In this document: in pieces, positions 1 through 8,712 of the stretch
Layout of the letters: each line of letters begins with the position of its first letter
How positions within the stretch are numbered: position 1 is the stretch's first letter
Translations under genes and position numbers: made by a program
Assembly (NCBI GenBank): GCA_947589425.1
Contig: CANQAV010000001.1
Location: 124,001-188,000 of the forward strand
Length of the DNA: 64,000 nucleotides
DNA from: Candidatus Gastranaerophilales bacterium
GTDB lineage: Bacteria > Cyanobacteriota > Vampirovibrionia > Gastranaerophilales > Gastranaerophilaceae
Reading direction: 5' to 3'
Notes under the pieces: generated by a model
Told to the model about the DNA's origin: nothing
Databases searched by the model: none
The model's input: only the letters and a program-made list of their open reading frames with translations

Positions 1-132
1 TTTATACTTATCAGGTGTTGCACGATGCATATTGAGCAACATAATAAGTGCCAAAAAGCCGATAACACAAAGTACTATCAGAATTTCAGCAAGCGTAAAG
101 CCATGTGTTTTTGTAATCTCACAAACTTTCAT
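1..132 (-). CDS. Prepilin-like protein, N-terminal 44 residues only (cut by window edge)
   Basis: The first 44 codons of a minus-strand gene are present; the rest lies beyond position 1. After ten mostly polar residues comes the prepilin peptidase site G11-FTLAEILIVL, with Glu at +5, followed by about 20 hydrophobic residues ending in RATPDK. That is the class III signal and N-terminal alpha helix of type IV pilins and pseudopilins. The RATPDK tail is shared with the next gene (346-1122), so the two are probably duplicates. It lies last in the minus-strand series of minor pilins, 213 bases after its neighbour, so it may have its own promoter. The protein should sit in the inner membrane until PilD-type cleavage and assembly into a pilus. 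Confidence 0.75.
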   Translation of the reverse strand, partial: MKVCEITKTHGFTLAEILIVLCVIGFLALIMLLNMHRATPDKYK

Positions 133-345
133 ACTTTAATCCTTAAATTATGTAATCCGACAATATAATTTTATTTTTTAGAGCTGTGTTTGTCAAGTGA
201 AAGCAAGCTTAAATTCCTCATATTAGATGAAAAACAGATATACCCAAGTCCGATATACTCGAAATACCGGTGTTTTGCAGAAATGTATTCCATATTGGTA
301 TAAATGCCCGAAAATAAGAAAATATAACGTATTAAGACATATTTC

Positions 346-1122
346 TTAATTATTGTTATCTTTATTCAGTTTGTCTGCACGCAGGTATTCGTCTTCAAGT
401 TCACCCTGTCGAACGCTTACATTTCCGTCAACATTAATTATTATTGCAAATCTGTCTCTGTTGGGTAAATTTTTCTCATTCGAATTTAGACTTGTAAGCT
501 TATTTGGATTGTTTATACCGCTCGAACTATAACAAAAACCGGAATAATCCGAAGGACTTGAACTGCAGGCGCCAAGACTGCCGTAATTCGGTTTGTTGGG
601 ACCTCTTTTAAGCCCGTCAACATCAACAACAATAACTGCTTTTTGACCGACACCGCAGGTATGATAAGCATCAATTGTGCAAGACGCTTCATCCCCAAGC
701 ACGGGAACAAACCAGGCAACTCCGTCCGTTGTTTCAAAATAACAGCCGTCATCAGTATAAAAAAGCTTGCTTGCAAGATTTAATCTGTCTGCAAAAAGAG
801 TGCAGAGTTTTAATTTTCCGCCGATTTTTGTAATTTCGCCTCTGCTTGTCACAATTGAAGTAGAGGGAATACCGACTTCTTCCGTATTTACGAGTTTGAT
901 TTTTTTAGGGTCAAACGGATATAGCGATTCGTCGGCTGCAATGTCGTTAATTGCACGCTGAGCAACAGAGAATGCTTTTTTGAACATAGCTTTATTTTTG
1001 TCAGGAGTTGCACGCTGTACGTTAACCAATAAAAGTACGGCTAAAACACCCAGTATACACATAACTATAAGAGTTTCCGCAAGGGTGAAGCCATATTTTT
1101 TTTCAATATCGTAAAATTTCAT
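346..1122 (-). CDS. Type IV prepilin / pseudopilin-like protein
   Basis: This 258-residue protein starts with a short basic leader and the cleavage site G11-FTLAETLIVM (Glu at +5), followed by one hydrophobic helix to about residue 33. The rest is a soluble globular domain with several cysteines (for example in CTLF, DDGCYF, EASC, HTCG) that could form disulfides. The pattern VVDVDGLKRGPNK resembles the 'D.NG...pN' segment common near the C-terminus of G-type pseudopilins. It is a minor-pilin candidate in a minus-strand run with 1273-2370, 2378-5713 and 5735-6541, 150 bases after the previous gene. No assembly ATPase, platform protein or prepilin peptidase is in the window, so the exact machine (type IV pilus or type II secretion) is not decided. 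Confidence 0.8.
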   Translation of the reverse strand: MKFYDIEKKYGFTLAETLIVMCILGVLAVLLLVNVQRATPDKNKAMFKKAFSVAQRAINDIAADESLYPFDPKKIKLVNTEEVGIPSTSIVTSRGEITKIGGKLKLCTLFADRLNLASKLFYTDDGCYFETTDGVAWFVPVLGDEASCTIDAYHTCGVGQKAVIVVDVDGLKRGPNKPNYGSLGACSSSPSDYSGFCYSSSGINNPNKLTSLNSNEKNLPNRDRFAIIINVDGNVSVRQGELEDEYLRADKLNKDNNN

Positions 1123-1272
1123 TATAATCGTAAAATCCTTATTTAATAAACTTCTATCGTAATTCTATTTTTTATATTTGAATTTGTCAAGCATAACAAT
1201 GAAGAACAGATTTGCACCCAAATTTTGTTATGACTTTTAAAAATAATCTTTTAAAAACAACGCCAAGCGCTT

Positions 1273-2370
1273 TTACCAAAGTATAAGCACGGCTCCATAC
1301 CTGTTATTGCGAGGATTAGTAATTGCTTCAAATAATTTTGCCGCAGGCTCAACATCTTTCATACAGCCGGCATCATCCGTACCCTTCTTAAGACAAGTTT
1401 GCGAAGAACTGCGTTTTGAAGAAATTGAGCCGACTATCATACTCATCTTGTCCCATGTTATATCGGAACGATAAGAGGAGTCTTTAAATAACAAATTAAC
1501 ACCAATCTGAGGGTTTGCAGAGCCGAGGATGCCGTAATTTGTTCTTCTGTTTGTCAGAGTAGATACATCCGAAAAATGACCTATTTCAAAAATCCCGTTA
1601 TCGGTATGATTACCGTCCTCGCCTGTTTTTACACAGCCGTTTAATTTAATTGCCATATAATGATCGCTCGGAGCACCGGAAGAATCATAAGCAGTAACTT
1701 CAACGGGAGAACAGCTTGTTTGCCTTAATGCCGCATCATCAACACAAGGTCTTCCCGCCGTAGTTAATCTGCATTCCGAAACATTAGATGCAATAATTGT
1801 ATGATTGTTTAAAATACCGTTTGTGGTTGTTGTTTGTTGATATCCTTTTGCATCTAAAATTTCAGCACCTAAATTATAATCGCCGTCTTCAATAATTAAA
1901 GGGGCAATTCTTGTAACACCGGACTCGTGGTTATTTTCATCATATACGCCGGGTCTTATTCCGATATCATTTCCCAGCTCGTCCGAATATGCGGTAATGA
2001 CCTGACCAAATCGACGTGCGGAACCGGTTTCATTATTACCCGCACCTCTTGCAACAACATAAAACCTGGCGGGACGCTGATTTAGTTTTAAAATACATAT
2101 ATCACCCGTATTTGTACTATCTGCAAGTTCTTTGGGCTCAGGCGAAAGAGTTGTTCTTTCATCTGACTGCCACTGATAAAGTCTGCCATCGTCCCACCAA
2201 CAGGCAAACTGTCCCCTTGTTGTAACAACTTCTTGCCGTTTTACGGTTTTTGTAATCAATGACATCATTAGAACGCAAACAAGCATTATAATTATCATTG
2301 AAACAAGCGTTTCAACAAGGGTAAAGCCTAAAAAGAATTTATTTTGTTTTGTTTTATGAGTTTGTTTCAT
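1273..2370 (-). CDS. Minor pilin-like protein (PilW/GspJ-like position), 365 aa
   Basis: The leader MKQTHKTKQNKFFLG is followed by FTLVETLVSMIIIMLVCVLM, a clear prepilin signal with Gly at -1 and Glu at +5. The transmembrane helix ends near residue 43 with KTVKRQE. The remaining 320 residues form an exported domain with cysteine pairs and no family I can name. The protein ends in YGAVLILW, an ending nearly shared by the next two upstream genes (SVIITW, GQIKILW). It begins seven bases after the stop of 2378-5713 and is surely cotranscribed with it. Size and place in the run fit a minor pilin that helps prime or tip a pilus; that role is inference. Confidence 0.75.
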   Translation of the reverse strand: MKQTHKTKQNKFFLGFTLVETLVSMIIIMLVCVLMMSLITKTVKRQEVVTTRGQFACWWDDGRLYQWQSDERTTLSPEPKELADSTNTGDICILKLNQRPARFYVVARGAGNNETGSARRFGQVITAYSDELGNDIGIRPGVYDENNHESGVTRIAPLIIEDGDYNLGAEILDAKGYQQTTTTNGILNNHTIIASNVSECRLTTAGRPCVDDAALRQTSCSPVEVTAYDSSGAPSDHYMAIKLNGCVKTGEDGNHTDNGIFEIGHFSDVSTLTNRRTNYGILGSANPQIGVNLLFKDSSYRSDITWDKMSMIVGSISSKRSSSQTCLKKGTDDAGCMKDVEPAAKLFEAITNPRNNRYGAVLILW

Positions 2371-2377
2371 TTTTATT

Positions 2378-5300
2378 CTACCAAGTAATTATAACAGAGC
2401 CGTCTCCGCCTTTGAGGTTTGTTTCTTGCGGCAAGTCAAATTGGTTTACAGTACCGCCTGCCATAGTAACAGCACCGGTGTAGATATTTTTGTCTCTATT
2501 ATACATAATTTTTGAAGGAGCATCTTTTAAAATCGAATTAGATCCTGCCGAGGAATTAAAGATTACTGCATCTCCGTAATTTGTATCAATATAATTATAT
2601 TCTGCACCTTTAGTACCGATTCCCGCACCGGAGCGACCTGCACCGAGACCGACAGCGCTGGAGTTTTTAACTATGGACTTAATTGAATCAAATCCCGAAG
2701 GCTTATATGCCGTCACATTCATATTAAATGAAGATTTTATATCGTTTCTCTGACAGCAATCTGTCGTTTTTGTGCCCGAAAAACACTGGTTAATTTTATC
2801 CACTCTTTGAAATTGCGGATTAGCTCTATATGCATATTCGTAAGTACCATGTATTGCTCCTCTGTCAAAAAGAGCATCGTCAAGGTGTTCATATATATTT
2901 GTCGAATCACCTGCATAACAAGGAACATATTTATCGGTTTCAAAGCCGCCTTTTCCGCCTTTTCCGCCTTTTGCAAAAAGAATTTGCTGATTAGCGGCAG
3001 CTCCAGGAACTCTAAGCGAAACTATTGTGTCGTGTCCGTTGTTGCCTTGAGGATTTCTTGCTCTTTTATTACTTTGTTCTACATAATATTTATAATTGAT
3101 TGCAGAAGTATTTGAAGCTCCGTCTTTTACAATAGCCTTCAAACTTAAATTACTAAATTGGGTCGAAGCCAAATCAGCAGCATTGGACAAATTCCAGTTT
3201 CCGCCGCTTCCGATTCTTACTACAAGATGAGTACCTCTTGCGGGAGTTTTAGGTATTTTGGTTGTAACATATTCGCCGGGGGTGCCTGCTTCGCCATATC
3301 CGAGCCATTTAATTGAAAAAGGATATGACCAGCTAAATTGTTCATTGTGCGGTTTTGATAAGTCTGGTCCTACACCCGCCGGCACGCTCCCTTCATCTGG
3401 CTCCCAAACATATGAATAACCGGATGTCCCCGTTTTTTCATCATGCCACTTTACCTTATTACCTTCTTTATCTGTTTGATAAACTCTATTTAAATTAAAA
3501 TTCGTGACATCGCCGCCAGATGCAGATGCACTAGCATCGTGTGTGGTTTTACATGCATCAGCTTGGAGGCTATTAGTTAATTTTTTGCAAGATGTTGGAG
3601 AACCGCCATTTGCAGATGCTGTTAGTGAAACTCCGCCCGACGCTGATTTAAAGGAAACACTGCAGCTTTTACCGGTATAGCCCAAGCATCCATCCATAGC
3701 AGGGGAGCTAAATTCACCGCAACTCTCTTTACTTCCCAAATCGACTGCACTTGTATTACCGTCTTTGCCTTTCAGTTTATCTCCTATTTCCCAAAAATTA
3801 TTAAAATCTAAATTGCAATCGGCATTACTTGAAGGATTAAAACTTTCGTCACCGCGAAGTTTTGAATAATCAGTTGAAGCAACTGCACAAGCTCCTGCGC
3901 CATAATAAGTATTAAGATTATAATAGGCTGTTTTATCTATGTGACATGGATTATCAAGCACACAACCGCTGTGATAATCTTTATAATTCCATTGAACGGC
4001 AGCACAAGCAGCACCGCCTGCACCACCGCAAGCTAAAACGGAAGGCTTGAATTTATGTTCTTTATCAATATTGTAATTACTATCCGTACCTTCAATCATT
4101 TCAATACTTCCCCATCTCGGAACATTGTATACTTCCGATCTTTGTCCGGGTCCGCCTAAAACTTTTGTATATGTCAAAACATCATGCGGGAAATAGTTTT
4201 TTCCGCTGCCGGGTGTAATAGGAACAACAATACGTTGTGATCCGCCAAAAACAGTAACTTGTCTATTTAAACCTAAATTATAGAAAAAGTCATCACCATA
4301 TTCTCTTCCTTGGTCACGGCAAAATCTGTGATCATCAGTTCTTATAGGGGTATCACTATCTTCATAGGTCGCTATTTTTCCATCCGCGCCTCTTTTAAAA
4401 CGGCAATTATGAGGTGCGTGTATATTTGCTCTGGTAATATTTCCGTACACACCGCCCCCTAAACGGCTATTAATATATTTTGCCGCTTCATCAATATTTC
4501 TAGTAATTTCCGTCTCCGCCATCAATGCTGATTCACCATAATTTTGGTCACCTTCCGGAGATACGATTTCCTCCGATAAAAACAGATTACCCCCCGCAGG
4601 AGCAAACCGCCCTACAATTGCATAATCCGCATCAAGATCGTCGGCATGGGTATGATGAGCGGCTACGTATGTTTTTGCCATGTCATATACCTGGTTAAGA
4701 GATACATGTTCTGACCTTCTATTAAACTCATTTCCGTCAGAATCGGCAACCTCTTGCGTATGAATCGGAACTGCAGCAACCGGCCCGCCGCCTGCACCGC
4801 CGCCGCCAACAGCGTGGACTACCATATCTTTTGCATTTTCCGGAAGTTCAAACATTGTTTCGCAATCTTCATCAAATCTTGCAACTCTTGTGTAATTACC
4901 ATGACCGTCGTTACACATTAAATGCCTGTCAATCATTGCATTGGAATTGCCCGAATAAAATCTTTCCCAAGGATAGGCAAGAAGTTGTGTATCTTGTTCG
5001 GAAGATTGATAATTTTCAACTATCCAAAGGTTTGCATGGTTTTGTGCAATAATTCCTCTGTCGGCTACATTAGTAAAAGGAATGCTTCTTGCAATCCTAT
5101 CATCAATTATTCTTCTGGAGCCGGGCGCTACTTCGCCGCCACCAAGCGCAAAGAAGTTAGCCGCAGCCGGGTCATCTTGGACAGTTACAGGGTTTGCTGC
5201 CTCATTAACCGTAACTCTTTTATAGTTAATACTTGCATCATCAAAAAGCCATCTGCCCCCTCTTTTAACAACTTCCGTATGTTCAGTATTGTCACGTGAT

Positions 5301-5713
5301 GAAGTAATTCTAACTCTTGCATCCGTAATTGAGCCGTCGGCATTGATAATAGGTACCGCATCATAATATTCAATATAATACAAATTACCATCGGGACTGA
5401 CGGCACCATCGGGTATGACGGCGGATGTAATTCTCTCATAAACTCTAATTTTTTGTTTTGATTTTGTATCAGGGATTTTTTCAAAATAATCATCTCCGAT
5501 TTTTAAGATTTCCTTGGTAAAAACTTCATATCTGCCGTGGGCGCCCCCTCCGAGAGTTGAATTTGCATCAGAAAAGTTTGCAAGTTTTCTTGTTAAAGAA
5601 GGTGTCATTGCGGCAACCGCAACCGCAACCGCCACAACAATAATAGCCGTTTCTAAAATCGAGAAAGCTGATTTTAAATTTTTTTTCTTTTTTTCAATTT
5701 TCATAATTCTCAT
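2378..5713 (-). CDS. Giant pilin-like protein with glycine-rich domain (candidate pilus-tip adhesin), 1111 aa
   Basis: The N-terminus is prepilin-like: a lysine-rich leader, Ala16 at -1, then FSILETAIIVVAVAVAVAAM (Glu at +5) and one hydrophobic helix. The remaining roughly 1070 residues are far longer than a normal pilin. They contain glycine-rich runs (AVGGGGAGGGP near residue 300, CGGAGGAAC, GKGGKGG, GAGRSGAGIGTKGAE) and end in KGGDGSVIITW. This is the pattern of the glycine-rich fold seen in phage tail-fibre and some adhesin domains. Many cysteines are present. The ATG at 5713 follows an AAGGGAT ribosome site, supporting this start. It lies 21 bases after 5735-6541 in the same operon. I infer an adhesin mounted on a pilus through its pilin-like helix, in the way large minor pilins or PilY1-type proteins act. 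Confidence 0.7.
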   Translation of the reverse strand: MRIMKIEKKKKNLKSAFSILETAIIVVAVAVAVAAMTPSLTRKLANFSDANSTLGGGAHGRYEVFTKEILKIGDDYFEKIPDTKSKQKIRVYERITSAVIPDGAVSPDGNLYYIEYYDAVPIINADGSITDARVRITSSRDNTEHTEVVKRGGRWLFDDASINYKRVTVNEAANPVTVQDDPAAANFFALGGGEVAPGSRRIIDDRIARSIPFTNVADRGIIAQNHANLWIVENYQSSEQDTQLLAYPWERFYSGNSNAMIDRHLMCNDGHGNYTRVARFDEDCETMFELPENAKDMVVHAVGGGGAGGGPVAAVPIHTQEVADSDGNEFNRRSEHVSLNQVYDMAKTYVAAHHTHADDLDADYAIVGRFAPAGGNLFLSEEIVSPEGDQNYGESALMAETEITRNIDEAAKYINSRLGGGVYGNITRANIHAPHNCRFKRGADGKIATYEDSDTPIRTDDHRFCRDQGREYGDDFFYNLGLNRQVTVFGGSQRIVVPITPGSGKNYFPHDVLTYTKVLGGPGQRSEVYNVPRWGSIEMIEGTDSNYNIDKEHKFKPSVLACGGAGGAACAAVQWNYKDYHSGCVLDNPCHIDKTAYYNLNTYYGAGACAVASTDYSKLRGDESFNPSSNADCNLDFNNFWEIGDKLKGKDGNTSAVDLGSKESCGEFSSPAMDGCLGYTGKSCSVSFKSASGGVSLTASANGGSPTSCKKLTNSLQADACKTTHDASASASGGDVTNFNLNRVYQTDKEGNKVKWHDEKTGTSGYSYVWEPDEGSVPAGVGPDLSKPHNEQFSWSYPFSIKWLGYGEAGTPGEYVTTKIPKTPARGTHLVVRIGSGGNWNLSNAADLASTQFSNLSLKAIVKDGASNTSAINYKYYVEQSNKRARNPQGNNGHDTIVSLRVPGAAANQQILFAKGGKGGKGGFETDKYVPCYAGDSTNIYEHLDDALFDRGAIHGTYEYAYRANPQFQRVDKINQCFSGTKTTDCCQRNDIKSSFNMNVTAYKPSGFDSIKSIVKNSSAVGLGAGRSGAGIGTKGAEYNYIDTNYGDAVIFNSSAGSNSILKDAPSKIMYNRDKNIYTGAVTMAGGTVNQFDLPQETNLKGGDGSVIITW

Positions 5714-5734
5714 ATATCCCTTTTAATTCCATTT

Positions 5735-6541
5735 TTACCATAAAATCTTAATTTGACCGTACAATCCGGCTTCGTTTGCAGCACCGCTCATTCCGCATGT
5801 TTGACTGAATGCGCTTTGCTTTGCTTGTGTATATTCGTCTGCTTCCGGACTTGTTGCATCTATATCCAAACCTTCCGGAAAGTCTTCATTTGTTGTAACA
5901 CCGCCTCTTGCTCTTGCAAGTTCATACCAATTATTGCCTGCTGCGCCGTTATCACCAAGAAGGTCTTTAAAAGTATCGGGATTGGTTGCATTTGGCAGCC
6001 AAAATAAAACAGTATCTTGTCCGTTAGTGTTATTTTCTCCGCCTTGACCTATGTGGAAATAGTATAGTCCGTTCATGGCAGGAAGATAGAGCGTTTTAGA
6101 TTCACCCGGAGTTCCGGCAAGATGCGCTCCGCCGCCTCCGCCGCCGCCGATTAAGTGTATTGTTACAAATTCATTTCTGTTTGGGTCAAGAGGGTCTCTG
6201 TTGGTACTGTTTTGATTAACTACGCAATAAGCCGTATTAGCGGTTGTACCGTCTTGAGCCGCATCAAATGCACATTCGCTGCTTACGAATACAAATATAT
6301 TTCTGTCATTAAACTGATCTCTGTTTGCGGCAGTGCAATCATCAAACGGAAAAGTCCACTCTCCCGAAGGAGAAGCCATGTCATTTGTATAATGGTTTTT
6401 CTTAATTGCTACCGAAAGAATCATGGCAAGCACGAAAAACGAAATCATCATACTCATCATAAACTCTATTATTGTAAATCCATCTCTTCGCAAGTTGCTT
6501 TTCCTTATTTTATACAATGGCATTATAATACCATTCGGCAT
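5735..6541 (-). CDS. Minor pilin-like protein with glycine-rich domain, 268 aa
   Basis: The first gene of the minus-strand pilin run. The leader ends in RRDG21, followed by FTIIEFMMSMMISFFVLAMI, a prepilin signal with Glu at +5. The exported part holds a glycine run (HLIGGGGGGGAHLAGTPGES, about residues 130-150), then an IGQGG segment, and ends in YGQIKILW. It looks like a shortened version of the glycine-rich module of the 1111-residue neighbour. An ATG at 6523 is an alternative start that shortens the leader to 15 residues, which is more typical; neither has a clear ribosome site. A divergent prepilin starts 102 bases away on the other strand, so the intergenic space 6542-6643 should hold promoters in both directions. 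Confidence 0.72.
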   Translation of the reverse strand: MPNGIIMPLYKIRKSNLRRDGFTIIEFMMSMMISFFVLAMILSVAIKKNHYTNDMASPSGEWTFPFDDCTAANRDQFNDRNIFVFVSSECAFDAAQDGTTANTAYCVVNQNSTNRDPLDPNRNEFVTIHLIGGGGGGGAHLAGTPGESKTLYLPAMNGLYYFHIGQGGENNTNGQDTVLFWLPNATNPDTFKDLLGDNGAAGNNWYELARARGGVTTNEDFPEGLDIDATSPEADEYTQAKQSAFSQTCGMSGAANEAGLYGQIKILW

Positions 6542-6643
6542 TTTTGTAAAATTCTTTAATTTAAAAGAGGTAATGTTAATTTTTATGTATTTTAATTTAA
6601 AAAATATTATGATATTATTTAAAAAAAGCAGGGAGTTTTATAT

Positions 6644-7762
6644 ATGATAATAAGAAAAAAAGCGTTTACATTGGCTGAAATGCTGATTGTTATGACAATT
6701 ATAGGCATCATTGTTGTTTTGGGGCTGATTACCTTAAACGGTGTGATGAACGACTATGGAGCATCTTATTACAATGCATATTTAACTCTTAAAAAAGCTG
6801 CGTACAATGTTTTAGCGGATCCGTATTGTCCGGATGCAACATCGGGGGGAGAAATATGCCCCGACGGTACAAGAGCATTTCCGACAACTTCGCAGGAGCT
6901 ATGCTTGAGGTTAACCGAATTTATCAACGTTGCAAGTGATGACGAAAACGGAATAAGATGCGATGCTCAGTTTGCGGCAAAACCGGACGGTACTACATTT
7001 TTAAATGACGGAAATAATGTCAATAGCTCAAATCCTAATAATGTAGTTGGTTTTACTTCCAGTAATTCATACAGATATTATATATCAAACAAGCTCAGCT
7101 ACCTTATCTCAAAGAAAACCGAAGCTGTTTCAAGCAATTTTCAAGAAACCGAGTGTCATTATAACTGTCTTGAAGATTCAAAAGGGAATAGAAATTGCTT
7201 TCTTGTATACTGCGAAAGAAACGGCACAAACGAAAGCGAAGACAGGCTTGATAATAACGGATTTTATGTAACTAATTTCTTTGTGGTTTTTGTTGATATA
7301 AACGGCAAGAAAACTCCAAACAGAACAAATAAAACATCAAGACAAACAATATATCCCGATATTGTTCCTTTTATCGTGACTACAAAAGGAGATGTTATCC
7401 CCGTCGGATATCCGGTATTTGACCTTAGATATATGTCGGCAAAAGTTAAATATCCCGATTATAAAATGGAAGCAGGAAATCCTGTTATAAGAGCGCAGGA
7501 AGAAATGTTTTCAAAAAGTGAAACATACGAAAATGCAAGAACGGAAGCATGGGGAAATGAAAGTATGAACGCAAATATACCAATGAGCGTTGATTATAAC
7601 AAAATTGATATCTTGAGACCTTTGTATACAAATGTATTAGATAAAACCGGTGCTCAAGTTACACCGAATTGGGCAAGTTCATTCAATGAGGCACAAGGAT
7701 GCGAAGAAAACTCCGCCGCTTGCAGAGTTATAGTTGACAGCTTTAAAGAAAGAAGATTTTAA
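6644..7762 (+). CDS. Type IV prepilin-like protein, 372 aa
   Basis: A very short leader, MIIRKKA, precedes FTLAEMLIVMTIIGIIVVLG, a textbook prepilin helix with Ala at -1 and Glu at +5. The soluble part has several cysteines, including a cluster near residues 167-190 (ECHYNC, NCFLVYC), and a VFVDINGKKTPN segment like the one in G-type pseudopilins. A GGAG ribosome site lies about 10 bases before the ATG. It is divergent from the minus-strand pilin run and directly followed (nine bases) by a glycosyltransferase, which might modify pilin or surface glycans. It probably takes part in the same pilus; it could also be the major pseudopilin of a secretion system. Confidence 0.78.
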   Translation: MIIRKKAFTLAEMLIVMTIIGIIVVLGLITLNGVMNDYGASYYNAYLTLKKAAYNVLADPYCPDATSGGEICPDGTRAFPTTSQELCLRLTEFINVASDDENGIRCDAQFAAKPDGTTFLNDGNNVNSSNPNNVVGFTSSNSYRYYISNKLSYLISKKTEAVSSNFQETECHYNCLEDSKGNRNCFLVYCERNGTNESEDRLDNNGFYVTNFFVVFVDINGKKTPNRTNKTSRQTIYPDIVPFIVTTKGDVIPVGYPVFDLRYMSAKVKYPDYKMEAGNPVIRAQEEMFSKSETYENARTEAWGNESMNANIPMSVDYNKIDILRPLYTNVLDKTGAQVTPNWASSFNEAQGCEENSAACRVIVDSFKERRF

Positions 7763-7771
7763 TTTTTAGCC

Positions 7772-8644
7772 ATGTATAAAATATCGGTTATAATCCCTGC
7801 ATATAACAGCGAAAAGTATATTTCAAGCTGTCTTAATTCAATTATCAATCAAAGTTTTGATGATTTTGAAGTAATTGTAATAAACGACGGCTCATGCGAT
7901 AAAACAGGGGAAATCGCCCTTGAATACGCAAAAAAAGATAAAAGAATTAAATATTTTTCTCAAAAAAACAAAGGTCCTTCTTCCGCACGGAATTTAGGGA
8001 TTAAGGAAGCAAAAGGGGAATATATTTTATTTGTTGATTGTGATGATTGGCTTAATTCTGATTATCTTCGGGAGCTTTATGGTGCAATTATAAAAAACGG
8101 GAGCGATATAGCCGTTTCAAATTTAATCAGAAAAGGGAAATATAAGTATAAACACAGATTTAACTATAAAGAAGAAAAAACTGCGCAAGATTTGGCCCAA
8201 AAAACAAAACTTTTAAAAGTTCCTTTGTGCTGTTATGCCACAGGGAAACTCTATAAAAAAGAATTGGTTGAAAATCAGCCTTTTATAGACGGAGTATTTT
8301 TTGAAGATATGATGTGGCTTCCCGAGGTAATAAAAAAATCAAAAAAAATTGTAACGGCTCCCGAGGCAATTTATTATTACAGGGTAAATAATTCTTCAAT
8401 CGTTAAAAAAACACCGAGCAAAAAGAAACAGCAGGATTTATACAACGCAAAAAAATATATTGTAAAATTTTTTGAAGAGAACAATTTAAAACTTAGCGGC
8501 AAAGAAAAAAACGTTACAAAATTTACATATTATTTTCTTAAAATTCCGATTTTAAAAATAAAAGAAAAAGGATGTATTGAAACATATCTTCTTTTCGGAT
8601 TTTTGCCGATATTTATTAAAAAACTCAATAAAGAGGTTATGTAA
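7772..8644 (+). CDS. Family 2 glycosyltransferase (GT-A fold)
   Basis: The N-terminus KISVIIPAYNSEKYISSCL, then VINDGSCDKT and GPSSARNLGIKEAKGEYILF, is the classic GT2 nucleotide-sugar domain. FVDCDDWL supplies the DxD-type metal site near residue 90. A later FFEDMMW segment fits the ED acceptor-site motif. The length of 290 residues is usual for a single-domain cytoplasmic GT2. It starts nine bases after a prepilin gene, so it is likely in that transcript. The donor sugar and acceptor cannot be told from sequence; pilin or cell-surface glycan are both possible. Confidence 0.85.
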   Translation: MYKISVIIPAYNSEKYISSCLNSIINQSFDDFEVIVINDGSCDKTGEIALEYAKKDKRIKYFSQKNKGPSSARNLGIKEAKGEYILFVDCDDWLNSDYLRELYGAIIKNGSDIAVSNLIRKGKYKYKHRFNYKEEKTAQDLAQKTKLLKVPLCCYATGKLYKKELVENQPFIDGVFFEDMMWLPEVIKKSKKIVTAPEAIYYYRVNNSSIVKKTPSKKKQQDLYNAKKYIVKFFEENNLKLSGKEKNVTKFTYYFLKIPILKIKEKGCIETYLLFGFLPIFIKKLNKEVM

Positions 8645-8712
8645 AAAAGTTTATAATTTTTAAAAATTATTGTAAAATATTTTAGATTTAATTTTTTGTT
8701 GGGAGAATAAAG

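Noticed and set aside
4922-5299. A 125-codon plus-strand frame within the 1111-residue pilin-like gene
   Set aside because: It is antisense to a gene with clear domain structure and operon spacing, and it has no recognisable features.
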